From Chersky-806 sp036502405 (GTDB lineage Bacteria > Actinomycetota > Acidimicrobiia > IMCC26256 > JAENVU01): a stretch of 18,582 nucleotides of DNA. Below the pieces are notes generated by a model. That model saw nothing but the letters and a program-made list of their open reading frames with translations, did no database searches and was not told the DNA's origin. Shown piece by piece: positions 1-8,562 of this stretch (position 1 is the first letter of the stretch; every line of letters begins with the position of its first letter). The position numbers and the translations under genes are program-made. Location: positions 1 to 18,582 of the forward strand of contig DASXYP010000131.1 of NCBI GenBank assembly GCA_036502405.1, in the 5' to 3' direction.

Positions 1-763
<763 letters not shown>

Positions 764-837
764 CCCCTTGCCTCCGCTCTCCCGATCATCGGCGCGACGG
801 AAACACCGCGCGCTTCTCTCGGGAAGTCGACGGTACC
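764..837. promoter_or_regulatory. Divergent gap between pyrG and the GT-C pair
   Basis: This 74-bp space must hold the start signals for pyrG (leftward) and the membrane glycosyltransferase pair (rightward), unless they lie inside the genes. On the minus strand GGAGG sits 7 nt before the TTG start of pyrG. On the plus strand GGGAAG precedes the ATG at 838 by about 11 nt. I see no convincing -35/-10 pair in either direction, so the promoter assignment rests on gene orientation alone. Confidence 0.35.
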
Positions 838-2412
838 ATGCGCGCTCCCGTCCCCCGGCCATCCTGGAGCACCGTGATCACCTCCGAGACGGGGCCGACC
901 ACGACGCTGCCCACCGAGGCCCGGCGGGCCCGTTGGCTGGACGTGACGCTCCTCGCGCTCGGCGCGATCCTGCTCCGGATCCCCGCGTACCTCGCGCCGA
1001 CGAACCTCGGCTACGACGACGGCGGCTACGGACTCGCCGCGATCGCGATGCGCCAGGGCTACGACCCGTTCCGAGACGTCTTCTCGTCCCAGGGCCCACT
1101 GTTCCTTCCGCTGGTGCGGCTCGCCGACCTCGCCGGGTTCGAGACGCTCGACGCCCCGCGCCTGCTCGCGGTCGCGGCGGGCGCGGTGACGACCGTCGCG
1201 GTGTACTTCGCCGGCCGCGAGCTCATGGACCGGGGCCGCGCGCTGCTCGCCGCCGTCCTGGCCGGGTCGAGCGGCGTCCTGCTCTGGACCACCGGACCGC
1301 TCACGAGCGACGGCGTGGGCGCGGCGATCTCGGCATCGGCGGTCGCCGTCGCGCTCGTGTACCGGCGCCGGCCGTCGACCGGCCTCGCGATCGCCATCGC
1401 GATCCTCGCGGGCAGCGCATTCTCGGTGAAGAACCTGCTCGTGACGCCCGCGCTGGTCGCGGCCTGGCTGCTCGTCCTGTCCCGGCACCGGATCAAGGAC
1501 GCGGTCCTCGTCCCCCTCGGCGCGGTGGTGGTGCTGGTCCTCGTGTCCTCGCCGTGGGGGTTCAACGACGTCTACCTGGACTCGGTCAAGTACCACCTGG
1601 CCAAGACCGGCGAGCGCCGGCCCTTGGACAACCTGAACAAGCTGGTCACGACCTACTGGCGTTGGAGCCTCACCCTCGTCGCCATCGGCGCCGTCGCCCT
1701 CGTCACCCGCCTTCTCCGAAGATCTCCCGTCGCCCATCGGCACGCCCCGGAGACGGCAGGCGGCGACGAGCGGTCTTTCGCTGCGGCAGCAAGCGTCGGT
1801 ACGGAAGCACGCCGACCACTCCTCGACCGGCTCTTCGGGGACCAGCGGATCGTCTGGTGGTGGGCGGGGCTCGTGGTCGTGGTGCTGCTGGCGCAGAACC
1901 CGATGTTCCGCAACCACCTGGCCGCGCTGGTGGCCCCGTTCGCGCTGCTCGTGGCGCGGTACCGGCCTTCGTGGCGCGCCGTGGTCATCACCGCCCTGAT
2001 CACCGTGCCCTACCAGGCGTACCAGCTGCGCCCGCTCCTGCTCCCGAAGGACTACTCGGGCAGGAACGCGACGATCGTCGACGCGCTTCGCAAGCTGCCT
2101 CCCAGCGCGTGGGCGCTGAGCGACGAGCCGGGGCTCATCTGGCGCGCGGGCAAGGCCACCGACCCCTTCTTCGTCGACCCGTCGGTGCTCCGCATCGGGT
2201 TGCCGGTGAAGGAGATCTCGTTCGACCAGGAGCGGCTCCTCGACGCCGCCGCGAACCCACGCGAGTGCGCGGTCGCGGTGACCTCGCCGGCGCGGTTCGG
2301 GAGCTTCCCGGACCTGCCCGCGAAGCTGGCCGGGCTCGGCTACGAGCAGACCGAGGACTTCGGCCACGGACGGGGACTCTGGATCCGCCGAGACTGCGCG
2401 CCGAGCGCGTGA
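838..2412 (+). CDS. GT-C fold (ArnT/PMT-like) membrane glycosyltransferase, copy 1
   Basis: Predicted 524-residue integral membrane protein with about ten or more hydrophobic segments. After TM1 (about 35-53) comes NLGYDDGGYG with Asp60-Asp61, then FRDVFSSQGPLFLP (Asp80). This is the pattern of the first extracytoplasmic loop in GT-C enzymes of the ArnT/PMT (GT39/GT83) type, where acidic residues bind the polyprenyl-phosphate sugar donor. These enzymes move a sugar from a lipid carrier to lipid, glycan or protein on the outer membrane face. The acceptor cannot be read from sequence. The C-terminal part carries a soluble-looking segment with SDEPGLIWRAGKAT and ARFGSF. A linker near residues 297-341 is about 18 residues longer than in copy 2. 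The start is ATG 838. GTG 874, with GGAG just upstream, is an alternative. The stop overlaps the next start in GTGA, so the two genes are translationally coupled. Family confidence is good; the substrate is unknown. Confidence 0.8.
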   Translation: MRAPVPRPSWSTVITSETGPTTTLPTEARRARWLDVTLLALGAILLRIPAYLAPTNLGYDDGGYGLAAIAMRQGYDPFRDVFSSQGPLFLPLVRLADLAGFETLDAPRLLAVAAGAVTTVAVYFAGRELMDRGRALLAAVLAGSSGVLLWTTGPLTSDGVGAAISASAVAVALVYRRRPSTGLAIAIAILAGSAFSVKNLLVTPALVAAWLLVLSRHRIKDAVLVPLGAVVVLVLVSSPWGFNDVYLDSVKYHLAKTGERRPLDNLNKLVTTYWRWSLTLVAIGAVALVTRLLRRSPVAHRHAPETAGGDERSFAAAASVGTEARRPLLDRLFGDQRIVWWWAGLVVVVLLAQNPMFRNHLAALVAPFALLVARYRPSWRAVVITALITVPYQAYQLRPLLLPKDYSGRNATIVDALRKLPPSAWALSDEPGLIWRAGKATDPFFVDPSVLRIGLPVKEISFDQERLLDAAANPRECAVAVTSPARFGSFPDLPAKLAGLGYEQTEDFGHGRGLWIRRDCAPSA

Positions 2413-3932
2413 GCACACGTACCCGGGACATCCTGCTCGTCGGGCTCGGCGCGGCCGTCATCCGCATCCCCGCGTTCCTCTCGTTCCAGCAGCTCGGCTT
2501 CGACGACGGCCAGTTCGCCGAGTCGGTCCTCGCGATGCGGGCCGGCGGCCTGCCGTTCCGGGACGTGTTCTCGAGCCAGGGGCCGCTCTTCCTCCCGATG
2601 GCATGGCTCGGCGACCTGCTCACCGGGCGCACGATCGACTCGCCGCGCGCGATCGCCGTGCTCTCGGGCATCGCGCTCGCGATCACGATCTATCTGGCGG
2701 GACGGATGCTCACGACGCGCGCCGGCGCGCTCCTCGCGGCCGCGCTCGTCGCGGCGAGCGGGTCGGTGCTGTGGACCACGGGCCCGCTGACGAGCGACGG
2801 GCTGGGCGAGGCCTGCGCCACCGGGTGCGTCGCCGCCGCGCTCGCCTACCGCCGCAAGCCGTCGATCGGCTGGATCGTGGCCATCGGCGTGCTCGCGGGC
2901 GCCGCGTTCTCGGTCAAGAGCCTGCTCGAGATCCCGGCCATCGTCGCGGCCGGCCTCATGGTCGTCGACCGCCGGCGCCTGCGCGACATCGTCCTGGTCC
3001 CGCTGATCGCCGTCGCGGTGGCCTTCGTGATCGCGCTGCCCTGGGGCCTGCAGCGCGTCTACGACCAGTCGGTCACGTACCACACCGATCAGGCGCAGCA
3101 CCGCGAGATCGGTGCCAACGCGACCAAGACCCTGCGCACCCTCGAGCAGCGCGACGCACCGCTGCTGGCCGCCGCGGCAGTGGCGATCGTCGCCGCGGTG
3201 GTGGTCCGCCGCCGGAAGCGACCTCGCGAGCGCGAAGGGGACCGGCCGGATCCCCTCACCCTGCTCACGCGCGGGCTCGGCCCGATCGTCGTCTGGCTGC
3301 TCCTCAGCCTGCTCGTGGTCCTCCTCGAAGCCCCGATGTGGCGCAACCACCTCGCGCACGTGGTCCCCGCGGCCGCGCTCCTGGTGGGCGTGGCCGCGTC
3401 CACGCCGCGCGTCGCGGCCGCGATCGCGATCGCCGCACTCCTGTTCGTGCCCTGGCACGTCGCGCAGCTCTCCGAGCTGCTCTGGCCGCGGGGCTACACC
3501 GGGGAGCGCGCGCAGGTCGTCCGCATCCTGAAGCGCCTGCCGTCCGGCGCGCAGGTCGTGAGCGACGACCCCGGCCTCGTCTGGCGGGCCGGGAAGCGCA
3601 CGCCGGATCAATTCGTCGACGCGTCGATCCTGCGCATCGAGTCGGACCGGCCCGGGCTCCGGCTCCGGCGCGCGGACGTCGTGCGGGCCGCGCGCCGGCC
3701 CGAGGTCTGCGCGGTCGTCCGGGTCTCACCGATCCGGTTCGGCTCGTTCCACGGCCTCGGGCGGGCTCTGGACCAGGCGGGCTACGAGCTGGCGCTCGGC
3801 GGGCCGCCCCACGCGGACACCGTCTGGGTCAAGCGGGCGTGTGATCCGTCGGGTCGATCGGCGGCGCCGCCCGCGCCCGTCCCAGCTGGTCGAGCCAGCG
3901 CAGCGGCGGCACCCGTTCGATCACCCGGCTGA
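2409..3932 (+). CDS. GT-C fold (ArnT/PMT-like) membrane glycosyltransferase, copy 2
   Basis: A 507-residue membrane protein paralogous to the preceding gene. They share FRDVFSSQGPLFLP, the WTTGPLTSDG segment, an AFSVK(N/S)LL stretch, the PGLxWRAGK motif and a RFGSF motif near the C-terminus. The acidic pair of the first outer loop is Asp32-Asp33 (LGFDDGQF), with Asp52 in the second motif. The GTG start at 2409 is fixed by the 4-nt GTGA overlap with copy 1. The same frame stays open far upstream, but that stretch is only a shadow of copy 1. Copy 1 ends shortly after its RRDCAPS segment. Here the equivalent KRACDPS is followed by about 25 extra Ala/Pro-rich residues, encoded antisense to the end of the GT4 gene, so the tail may be a read-on extension rather than a domain. 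The two copies may have different donors or acceptors, or act as a pair. Function beyond the family is unknown. Confidence 0.8.
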   Translation: MSTRTRDILLVGLGAAVIRIPAFLSFQQLGFDDGQFAESVLAMRAGGLPFRDVFSSQGPLFLPMAWLGDLLTGRTIDSPRAIAVLSGIALAITIYLAGRMLTTRAGALLAAALVAASGSVLWTTGPLTSDGLGEACATGCVAAALAYRRKPSIGWIVAIGVLAGAAFSVKSLLEIPAIVAAGLMVVDRRRLRDIVLVPLIAVAVAFVIALPWGLQRVYDQSVTYHTDQAQHREIGANATKTLRTLEQRDAPLLAAAAVAIVAAVVVRRRKRPREREGDRPDPLTLLTRGLGPIVVWLLLSLLVVLLEAPMWRNHLAHVVPAAALLVGVAASTPRVAAAIAIAALLFVPWHVAQLSELLWPRGYTGERAQVVRILKRLPSGAQVVSDDPGLVWRAGKRTPDQFVDASILRIESDRPGLRLRRADVVRAARRPEVCAVVRVSPIRFGSFHGLGRALDQAGYELALGGPPHADTVWVKRACDPSGRSAAPPAPVPAGRASAAAAPVRSPG

Positions 3933-4704
3933 ACGACACGAACTCCGACGCCAGGTTCAGAACGACGAGCACGGCCAGCACGATGTTGCGGGTCGTGCGG
4001 TCGCACTCGAGGACGACGACGAGGCCGAGGATGCCGCCGAGGATGTTCGCCCCGGTGTCGCCGAGCATGAGGCGCTCGTGGAGGTCCTCGGGCAGCAGGC
4101 CGAGCGTCGCGCCCATGAGCGGGGCGACCGCGATGCCGACCGCGCCGGCGCCCGCGACGATCGCGATCGGGACGTAGGCGACGAGCGAGCACTTGATGAC
4201 GCGGCCCGGCGCGCGGTCCAGGAGGTTGCCGAGGTTCGCCGCGAGCGCGATCAGGAGCGCGTCGGCGAGCAGTCGCTTGCCGGTGACGAACCCGGGCGCG
4301 GACGCGAGCACGAGCGCGATCGCCGCGCCACCGATGAGCTTGACCATCCCGGTCGTGAGCCGGCCCCGGGAGAGCGCACGCAGGTGCCCCCGGAACCCTC
4401 GGTCCTCGCCTCCGAGCACGTCGTCCATGAAGCCGAGCAGCCCGAACCCGAACGCGGCGAAGAGGACCAGCGGGCGCGCGGGATTGAGCCCGGGCGGGTC
4501 GCCGATCTCGAAGCCGCCGAGCGCGGAGCGGCCGGCCTCCACGATGAGCACCGCCATGACCAGGTAGAGGCCGCCCGCGGTGATGAGCCTGCGGCCGCGG
4601 TAGTTCAGGCGCGCCAGCGCGGGCACGTGGAACATGTCGTGGCCCGCGACCAGCACGAAGCGCACCGCCAGGAACCCGACGACCCATCCGATCAAGACGC
4701 CCAC
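3829..4704 (-). CDS. GT4-family (MraY/WecA/TagO-like) membrane sugar-1-phosphate transferase
   Basis: A 291-residue multi-pass protein of the polyprenyl-phosphate glycosyl-1-phosphate transferase superfamily. These enzymes load a sugar-1-phosphate from a nucleotide sugar onto undecaprenyl/decaprenyl phosphate at the inner membrane face. Visible marks are LNYRGRRLITAGG (33-45), the catalytic-loop GFMDDVLGG (91-99), ANLGNLLDR (156-164) and LMLGDTGANILGG (212-224). The cytoplasmic histidine loop typical of MraY, WecA and TagO is absent; the corresponding end reads FSRVIERVPPLRWLDQLG (258-275). I think this is a subfamily trait, so the substrate may differ. The start is GTG 4704 with no clear Shine-Dalgarno; coupling to steB 44 bp upstream is likely. 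Its last 34 codons overlap the convergent GT-C gene. It is not the main mraY, which normally sits in the division/cell-wall cluster. The family is firm, the sugar unknown. Confidence 0.85.
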   Translation of the reverse strand: MGVLIGWVVGFLAVRFVLVAGHDMFHVPALARLNYRGRRLITAGGLYLVMAVLIVEAGRSALGGFEIGDPPGLNPARPLVLFAAFGFGLLGFMDDVLGGEDRGFRGHLRALSRGRLTTGMVKLIGGAAIALVLASAPGFVTGKRLLADALLIALAANLGNLLDRAPGRVIKCSLVAYVPIAIVAGAGAVGIAVAPLMGATLGLLPEDLHERLMLGDTGANILGGILGLVVVLECDRTTRNIVLAVLVVLNLASEFVSFSRVIERVPPLRWLDQLGRARAAPPIDPTDHTPA

Positions 4705-4748
4705 TCGGGCTCAGTCTGGTCCGGTCCCGCGCCCGGGGCCGGGATGCG

Positions 4749-5684
4749 TCAGCGCGGGGCGGGGATGGCGGGGACCGTCGACTGCGCACCCGCGCCGGTC
4801 CCGTACGCGCCCACCACTCCACGCGCCAACACCGCGAGCGCCAGCGTCGACGCGACCCGGCCCTGCACGACATCGACGTCGTCGATCGTTGACACCTGGC
4901 GCTTGAGCTGGTCGTCGTTGCGGATCGGGGCGAGCCACACGCCGCGGTTCGTCGCGTCGGGGTCGATCTCGCCGACCGCGGTGAGCGCCCTCGAGGTTGC
5001 GAGCGCACGGGTCAGCTCGAGCGTGAACCCGCTCGCGGTGATCGAGCTCTCCGGACCGCCGACCACGAGCGCTCGGGCGCCGGCGCCGGGATAGGTGAGC
5101 GCGCTGACGTCGCCGCTGCCGAGTCCCTCCAGGGTCACGAACCCGGCCTTGGCCAGGCTGTCGAGCACGTCCGGCTGCCCCGCGACCGCAGCACCCTGGG
5201 TGAGCCGCTTCGAGAGCGCGGTGATGGCTTCGGCGCGGAGGGCCCTGTCGGCCCGGGTGTTGCTCGCCAGTGCGGTGCGGAGCGCGTCCGCGCTCTTGCC
5301 GTCGCCGCCGAGGTTCCAGGGGTTCTCGAGCCAGAGGATCCCGGAGACCACGCCACCGGCCTCGCGCAGCAGCGCGGCCTGGGCCTTGACGGTGTCCTCG
5401 TCCACGCCGCGCTCGGCCACGATCGCCACCGGCTGGTCCGTCAGCTGGGCCTCGACCGCCCACTGGGCCGTCTGGTCGCTGTAGTTGTTGAGCTGATCGA
5501 TCTGGGTCTTGAGCTTCGCGTTGTCGGAGCGCACCTGGTTCGAGTTCTTCTCGGCCGTGTTGATGCGGTCGCGCAGCCCGTCGACGATCGCACGGTCGAT
5601 GACCGTCGAGCCCATGACGACCCCGACCGCCAACGCCAGGAACACCGCGATGAGGGACGCGATGTGAAAGCGGAAGTTGATCAT
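4749..5684 (-). CDS. steB: SteB/MctB-like membrane-anchored division factor (copper transporter family DUF3186-type)
   Basis: A 311-residue protein with one N-terminal membrane anchor (about 7-27), a predicted coiled coil (about 36-70, rich in N, K, Q and D) and a mixed alpha/beta extracytoplasmic domain to the end. Order and architecture match Rv1698 (MctB, first described as a channel and copper-export factor) and its Corynebacterium homologue SteB, which works with SteA in cytokinesis and cell-wall remodelling. There is no beta-barrel-like pattern in the sequence. A single-pass, SteA-binding envelope protein is therefore the simpler reading, and copper transport is doubtful here. The ATG at 5684 gives the typical M-I-N-F-R-x-H start. 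It lies 35 bp after steA and precedes the GT4 gene by 44 bp. The gene symbol is by synteny and architecture. Confidence 0.85.
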   Translation of the reverse strand: MINFRFHIASLIAVFLALAVGVVMGSTVIDRAIVDGLRDRINTAEKNSNQVRSDNAKLKTQIDQLNNYSDQTAQWAVEAQLTDQPVAIVAERGVDEDTVKAQAALLREAGGVVSGILWLENPWNLGGDGKSADALRTALASNTRADRALRAEAITALSKRLTQGAAVAGQPDVLDSLAKAGFVTLEGLGSGDVSALTYPGAGARALVVGGPESSITASGFTLELTRALATSRALTAVGEIDPDATNRGVWLAPIRNDDQLKRQVSTIDDVDVVQGRVASTLALAVLARGVVGAYGTGAGAQSTVPAIPAPR

Positions 5685-5719
5685 GGGTCAGGCATCAATC
5701 CAGTGCGAGGGAATCGGCG

Positions 5720-6895
5720 TCAGTCGCCGGTGACGGAGTACCAGAGGTCCTTGAGGGTGACGCGGATCCCGTCGAAGAACACGTGGATCGGCTCCGCGAC
5801 CACGCTGATGACGACCACGGCGACGAGCGCGGACACGATGAGCGCGACCATGTCGCGTCGGCGCACCCGGCCTTCGTAGAGCCGGCTCACACCCTTCGCG
5901 TCGACGAGCATCGGGCCGAGGCGGAGCCGGGTGAGAAACGTCGACGACATCCCCTTCCGGCCCTTGTCGAGGAACTCCACCATGGTCGCGTGGGTGCCGA
6001 CCGCGACGATGAGCTGCGCGCCGGCCTCGTAGGCCAGCAGCATCGCGACGTCCTCGCTCGTGCCGTCGATGACGAACTCGACGTAGGGGACGCCCCAATC
6101 GAGGAGGTTCTCACGGCCCGGCGCGCGACCGTCGAGGTGCACGTGGTGGATCAGCTCGGCCCCGCAGCGCAGCGCGCGGTCCGAGACGGAGTCGAAGTCG
6201 CCGATGATGATGTCGGGCTTGAAGCCGATCTCGAGGAGCGCGTCCGCGCCACCGTCCACGCCGATCATCACCGGCTGGTACTCGCGCAGGTACGGCTTCA
6301 GCGCGGCGAGGTCGCTGCGGTAGTCGTGGCCGCGCACGACCACCAGTGCGTGCCGGCCCTTGATCTCGGTGCGCAGCGGCGGCAGGTCGATCGGCTCGAA
6401 CGTGAGCTTGGCCTCGCGCTGGATGTACTCGAGCGTGTTCTCCGCGAACTTCTCGAGCTCGACGCCGATGTTCCCGCGCGCCGCCTCCATCGCCGCCTCG
6501 ATCGCCGCGGCGTCCAGCAACGTGCCGGAAACGACGAGCTCGTCCCCGCGCCACACCTCGTTGCCGACCACCCGGATCTGGTCACCTTCGGTGATGAGCG
6601 CGAGCACCTCGGGACCGCAGTCGTCGATCAGCGGGACCCCGGCCTCCACGATCCGGATCGGACCGCCGTTCGGGTACCGGCCCGAGATCGACTCGCCGCC
6701 GTTGATCACCGCGACCGCGCCCTGCGCGATCAGGTTCTCGGCCGCGACGCGGTCGATGTCGGTGTGGTTGATGACCGCGACGTCGCCCGGCTGCATGCGC
6801 CGGGAGAGGTCCTTCGTGCGCTTGTCGACCCGCGCCAGCCCGACGATCGCGTCCGGTGCGGGCTTGCGCCGCCGCAGCCCCGCGCGGCGCGCCAT
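5720..6895 (-). CDS. steA: SteA-like division protein with thiamine-pyrophosphokinase-like domain
   Basis: A 391-residue protein. A basic N-terminus is followed by an alpha/beta region (about 15-175), then a thiamin-pyrophosphokinase-like domain with DGGAD (214-218) and IGDFDSVSD (231-239). It ends with one transmembrane segment (about 349-368) and a short extracytoplasmic tail. This is the architecture of Rv1697/SteA, a cytokinetic-ring protein that partners SteB in Corynebacterium. It is not expected to be a real thiamine kinase: the fused N-terminal domain and membrane tail are absent from the metabolic enzyme, and no thiamine genes are near. The ATG at 6895 shares one base with the recN stop (TGATG), so it is translated by coupling; only a weak AAAGAG lies upstream. 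The reading frame remains open far upstream through recN, nadK and tlyA, but only this part is coding. Confidence 0.9.
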   Translation of the reverse strand: MARRAGLRRRKPAPDAIVGLARVDKRTKDLSRRMQPGDVAVINHTDIDRVAAENLIAQGAVAVINGGESISGRYPNGGPIRIVEAGVPLIDDCGPEVLALITEGDQIRVVGNEVWRGDELVVSGTLLDAAAIEAAMEAARGNIGVELEKFAENTLEYIQREAKLTFEPIDLPPLRTEIKGRHALVVVRGHDYRSDLAALKPYLREYQPVMIGVDGGADALLEIGFKPDIIIGDFDSVSDRALRCGAELIHHVHLDGRAPGRENLLDWGVPYVEFVIDGTSEDVAMLLAYEAGAQLIVAVGTHATMVEFLDKGRKGMSSTFLTRLRLGPMLVDAKGVSRLYEGRVRRRDMVALIVSALVAVVVISVVAEPIHVFFDGIRVTLKDLWYSVTGD

Positions 6896-8556
6896 CAGCG
6901 AGTGCTCTTTCGTCGCGACTGCGTGCGCCCGCTCGCCGCGGTCGTGCCGGCCTCGTTCAAGAGCTCCTCCGCGTGTCGACGGGCGTGGGCGGAGTCCTCG
7001 ACTCCCGCAAGCATGCGGGACAGCTCCGCCACCCGCTCCCCGCTCAGCACCGGCTGCGCCGTGGCCGTGGTCCGACCCCGGTCCTCGCCCTTGCGGACGA
7101 CCACCTGGGCGTCCGCGCAGGCTGCGACCTGAGCGAGGTGGGTGATGCACAGTACCTGGGCGCCTCCCGCGAGCGCGGCCAGCTCCCGGCCCACGGCCGC
7201 GCCCGCCTCGCCGCCGATCCCGGCGTCGACCTCGTCGAAGACCAGCACCGGACCGCGGCCGCGGTCGCCCCGCTCCGAGAGCGCGACCCGCAGTGCGAGC
7301 ATCGCCCGGGACAGCTCGCCGCCCGACGCGACCTTGGCCAGCGGCTGCGCGGCCTCGCCGGCGTTCGCGGCGAGGAGGAACACGACCCGGTCCGCGCCGT
7401 CTTCTCCCGGTTCGCCCGCTTCGACCACGACGTCGAGCTGGGCGTGGGGCATCGCGAGGCGGTGCAGCCGGTCCTCCACCGCGCCGGCCAGGGCGCCGGC
7501 GGCCTCGACGCGGGCCGCATGCAGCCGGGCCGCGGCCCGGCCCGCGGCCGCCTCGGCGCGCGCCCGCTCGGCCTCGAGCTCGGCGGTGCGCGCCTCGTGG
7601 CCCTCGAGCTCGGCCAGGCGGGTCGCGGCCTCGTCGCGGTGCTCGAGCACCTCGGTGAGGGTCTCGCCGTACTTGCGCTGCAGGTCCCGGAGGAGCTTGC
7701 GCCGCTCGCGCACCGCGTCGAGCCGCTCCGGATCCTCGATCACGGTCTCGGCCGCGACGCGCAGATCGTGCGCGGCCTCGGCCAGCTCGGCCTGGAGCCC
7801 GCGCACCCGCTCGGTGAGCTCGGCGTACCCGGCGCGCCCGGTGAGCGCGGCAGTCGCGATGCCCACCGCGTCCACAGCCCGGCCGTCCACCGCGGCATGT
7901 GCGGCGAGCAGCGCCTCGCGGTCCTCGGCGGCGCCGGCGAGCGCGTCCTCTTCGGCCTCGCGTGCCGCGGCCTCGTCGGGGTCGTCGAGCCCCGCCGTGT
8001 CGATCTCGTTCACCTGGTACTCGAGTAGCGAGATCTCGCGAGCGCGCGTGCGCTCGTCGCCACCGAGTCCGTCCATGCTCGCCTCGACGTCGCGCCGCTT
8101 CATCCGGGCGGTCTGGTACTCGGCCCGAGCTTCGAGCGCCTTCGGACCCGCGAACGTGTCGAGCACCGCGCGCTGCATGGCCGGCGCGAGCAGGCTCTGG
8201 TGCGCGTGCTGGCCGTGCAGGTCGATCAAGCGCGCGCCCAGGTCGGACAGCTCGGTCACGGTCGCAAGCCGGCCGTCGACGTAGGCGCGGCTGCGACCGT
8301 CGGCGGGGAGCACGCGGGCAACGACCCGCTCCTCGCCGGTCATCGGGTCCTCGAAGCGCCCCTCGATCCGGGCCTCGGCCGCGCCGGGCCGGACGAGCGA
8401 CGCGTCGGCGCGTGCCCCGGCGAGCAGCTCGAGCGCCTCGACGACGAGCGTCTTGCCCGCCCCCGTCTCGCCGGTGATCGCGGTGAGACCGGGACCCACC
8501 ACCACCTGGATCTCCTCGATGATGCCGAGGTCGGCGATCCGCAGCTCCAGCAGCAC
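6895..8556 (-). CDS. recN: DNA repair protein RecN
   Basis: A 553-residue SMC-like ATPase that acts early at DNA double-strand breaks, holding ends and promoting RecA-dependent repair in the nucleoid. Walker A GETGAGKT is at 29-36, with the family's DLHGQHAHQ motif around residue 115. A long Ala/Glu/Arg-rich coiled coil fills the middle. The ABC signature SGGELS is at 411-416, Walker B VLVFDEVD at 437-444, and the switch histidine lies in CITHLAQV (about 473). Both ATPase halves are therefore present and length is normal. The start is GTG 8556, 6 bp after the nadK TAG stop, with no strong Shine-Dalgarno. The C-terminal 20 residues are basic and low-complexity. It sits in the conserved tlyA-nadK-recN-steA order. 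Confidence 0.97.
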   Translation of the reverse strand: MLLELRIADLGIIEEIQVVVGPGLTAITGETGAGKTLVVEALELLAGARADASLVRPGAAEARIEGRFEDPMTGEERVVARVLPADGRSRAYVDGRLATVTELSDLGARLIDLHGQHAHQSLLAPAMQRAVLDTFAGPKALEARAEYQTARMKRRDVEASMDGLGGDERTRAREISLLEYQVNEIDTAGLDDPDEAAAREAEEDALAGAAEDREALLAAHAAVDGRAVDAVGIATAALTGRAGYAELTERVRGLQAELAEAAHDLRVAAETVIEDPERLDAVRERRKLLRDLQRKYGETLTEVLEHRDEAATRLAELEGHEARTAELEAERARAEAAAGRAAARLHAARVEAAGALAGAVEDRLHRLAMPHAQLDVVVEAGEPGEDGADRVVFLLAANAGEAAQPLAKVASGGELSRAMLALRVALSERGDRGRGPVLVFDEVDAGIGGEAGAAVGRELAALAGGAQVLCITHLAQVAACADAQVVVRKGEDRGRTTATAQPVLSGERVAELSRMLAGVEDSAHARRHAEELLNEAGTTAASGRTQSRRKSTR

Positions 8557-8562
8557 GGGCCG

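Noticed and set aside
1690..1850. Slightly lower-GC segment in GT-C copy 1 as a possible insertion
   Set aside because: It corresponds to a hydrophilic linker between membrane segments. The shift is mild and no repeats or mobile-element ends flank it.
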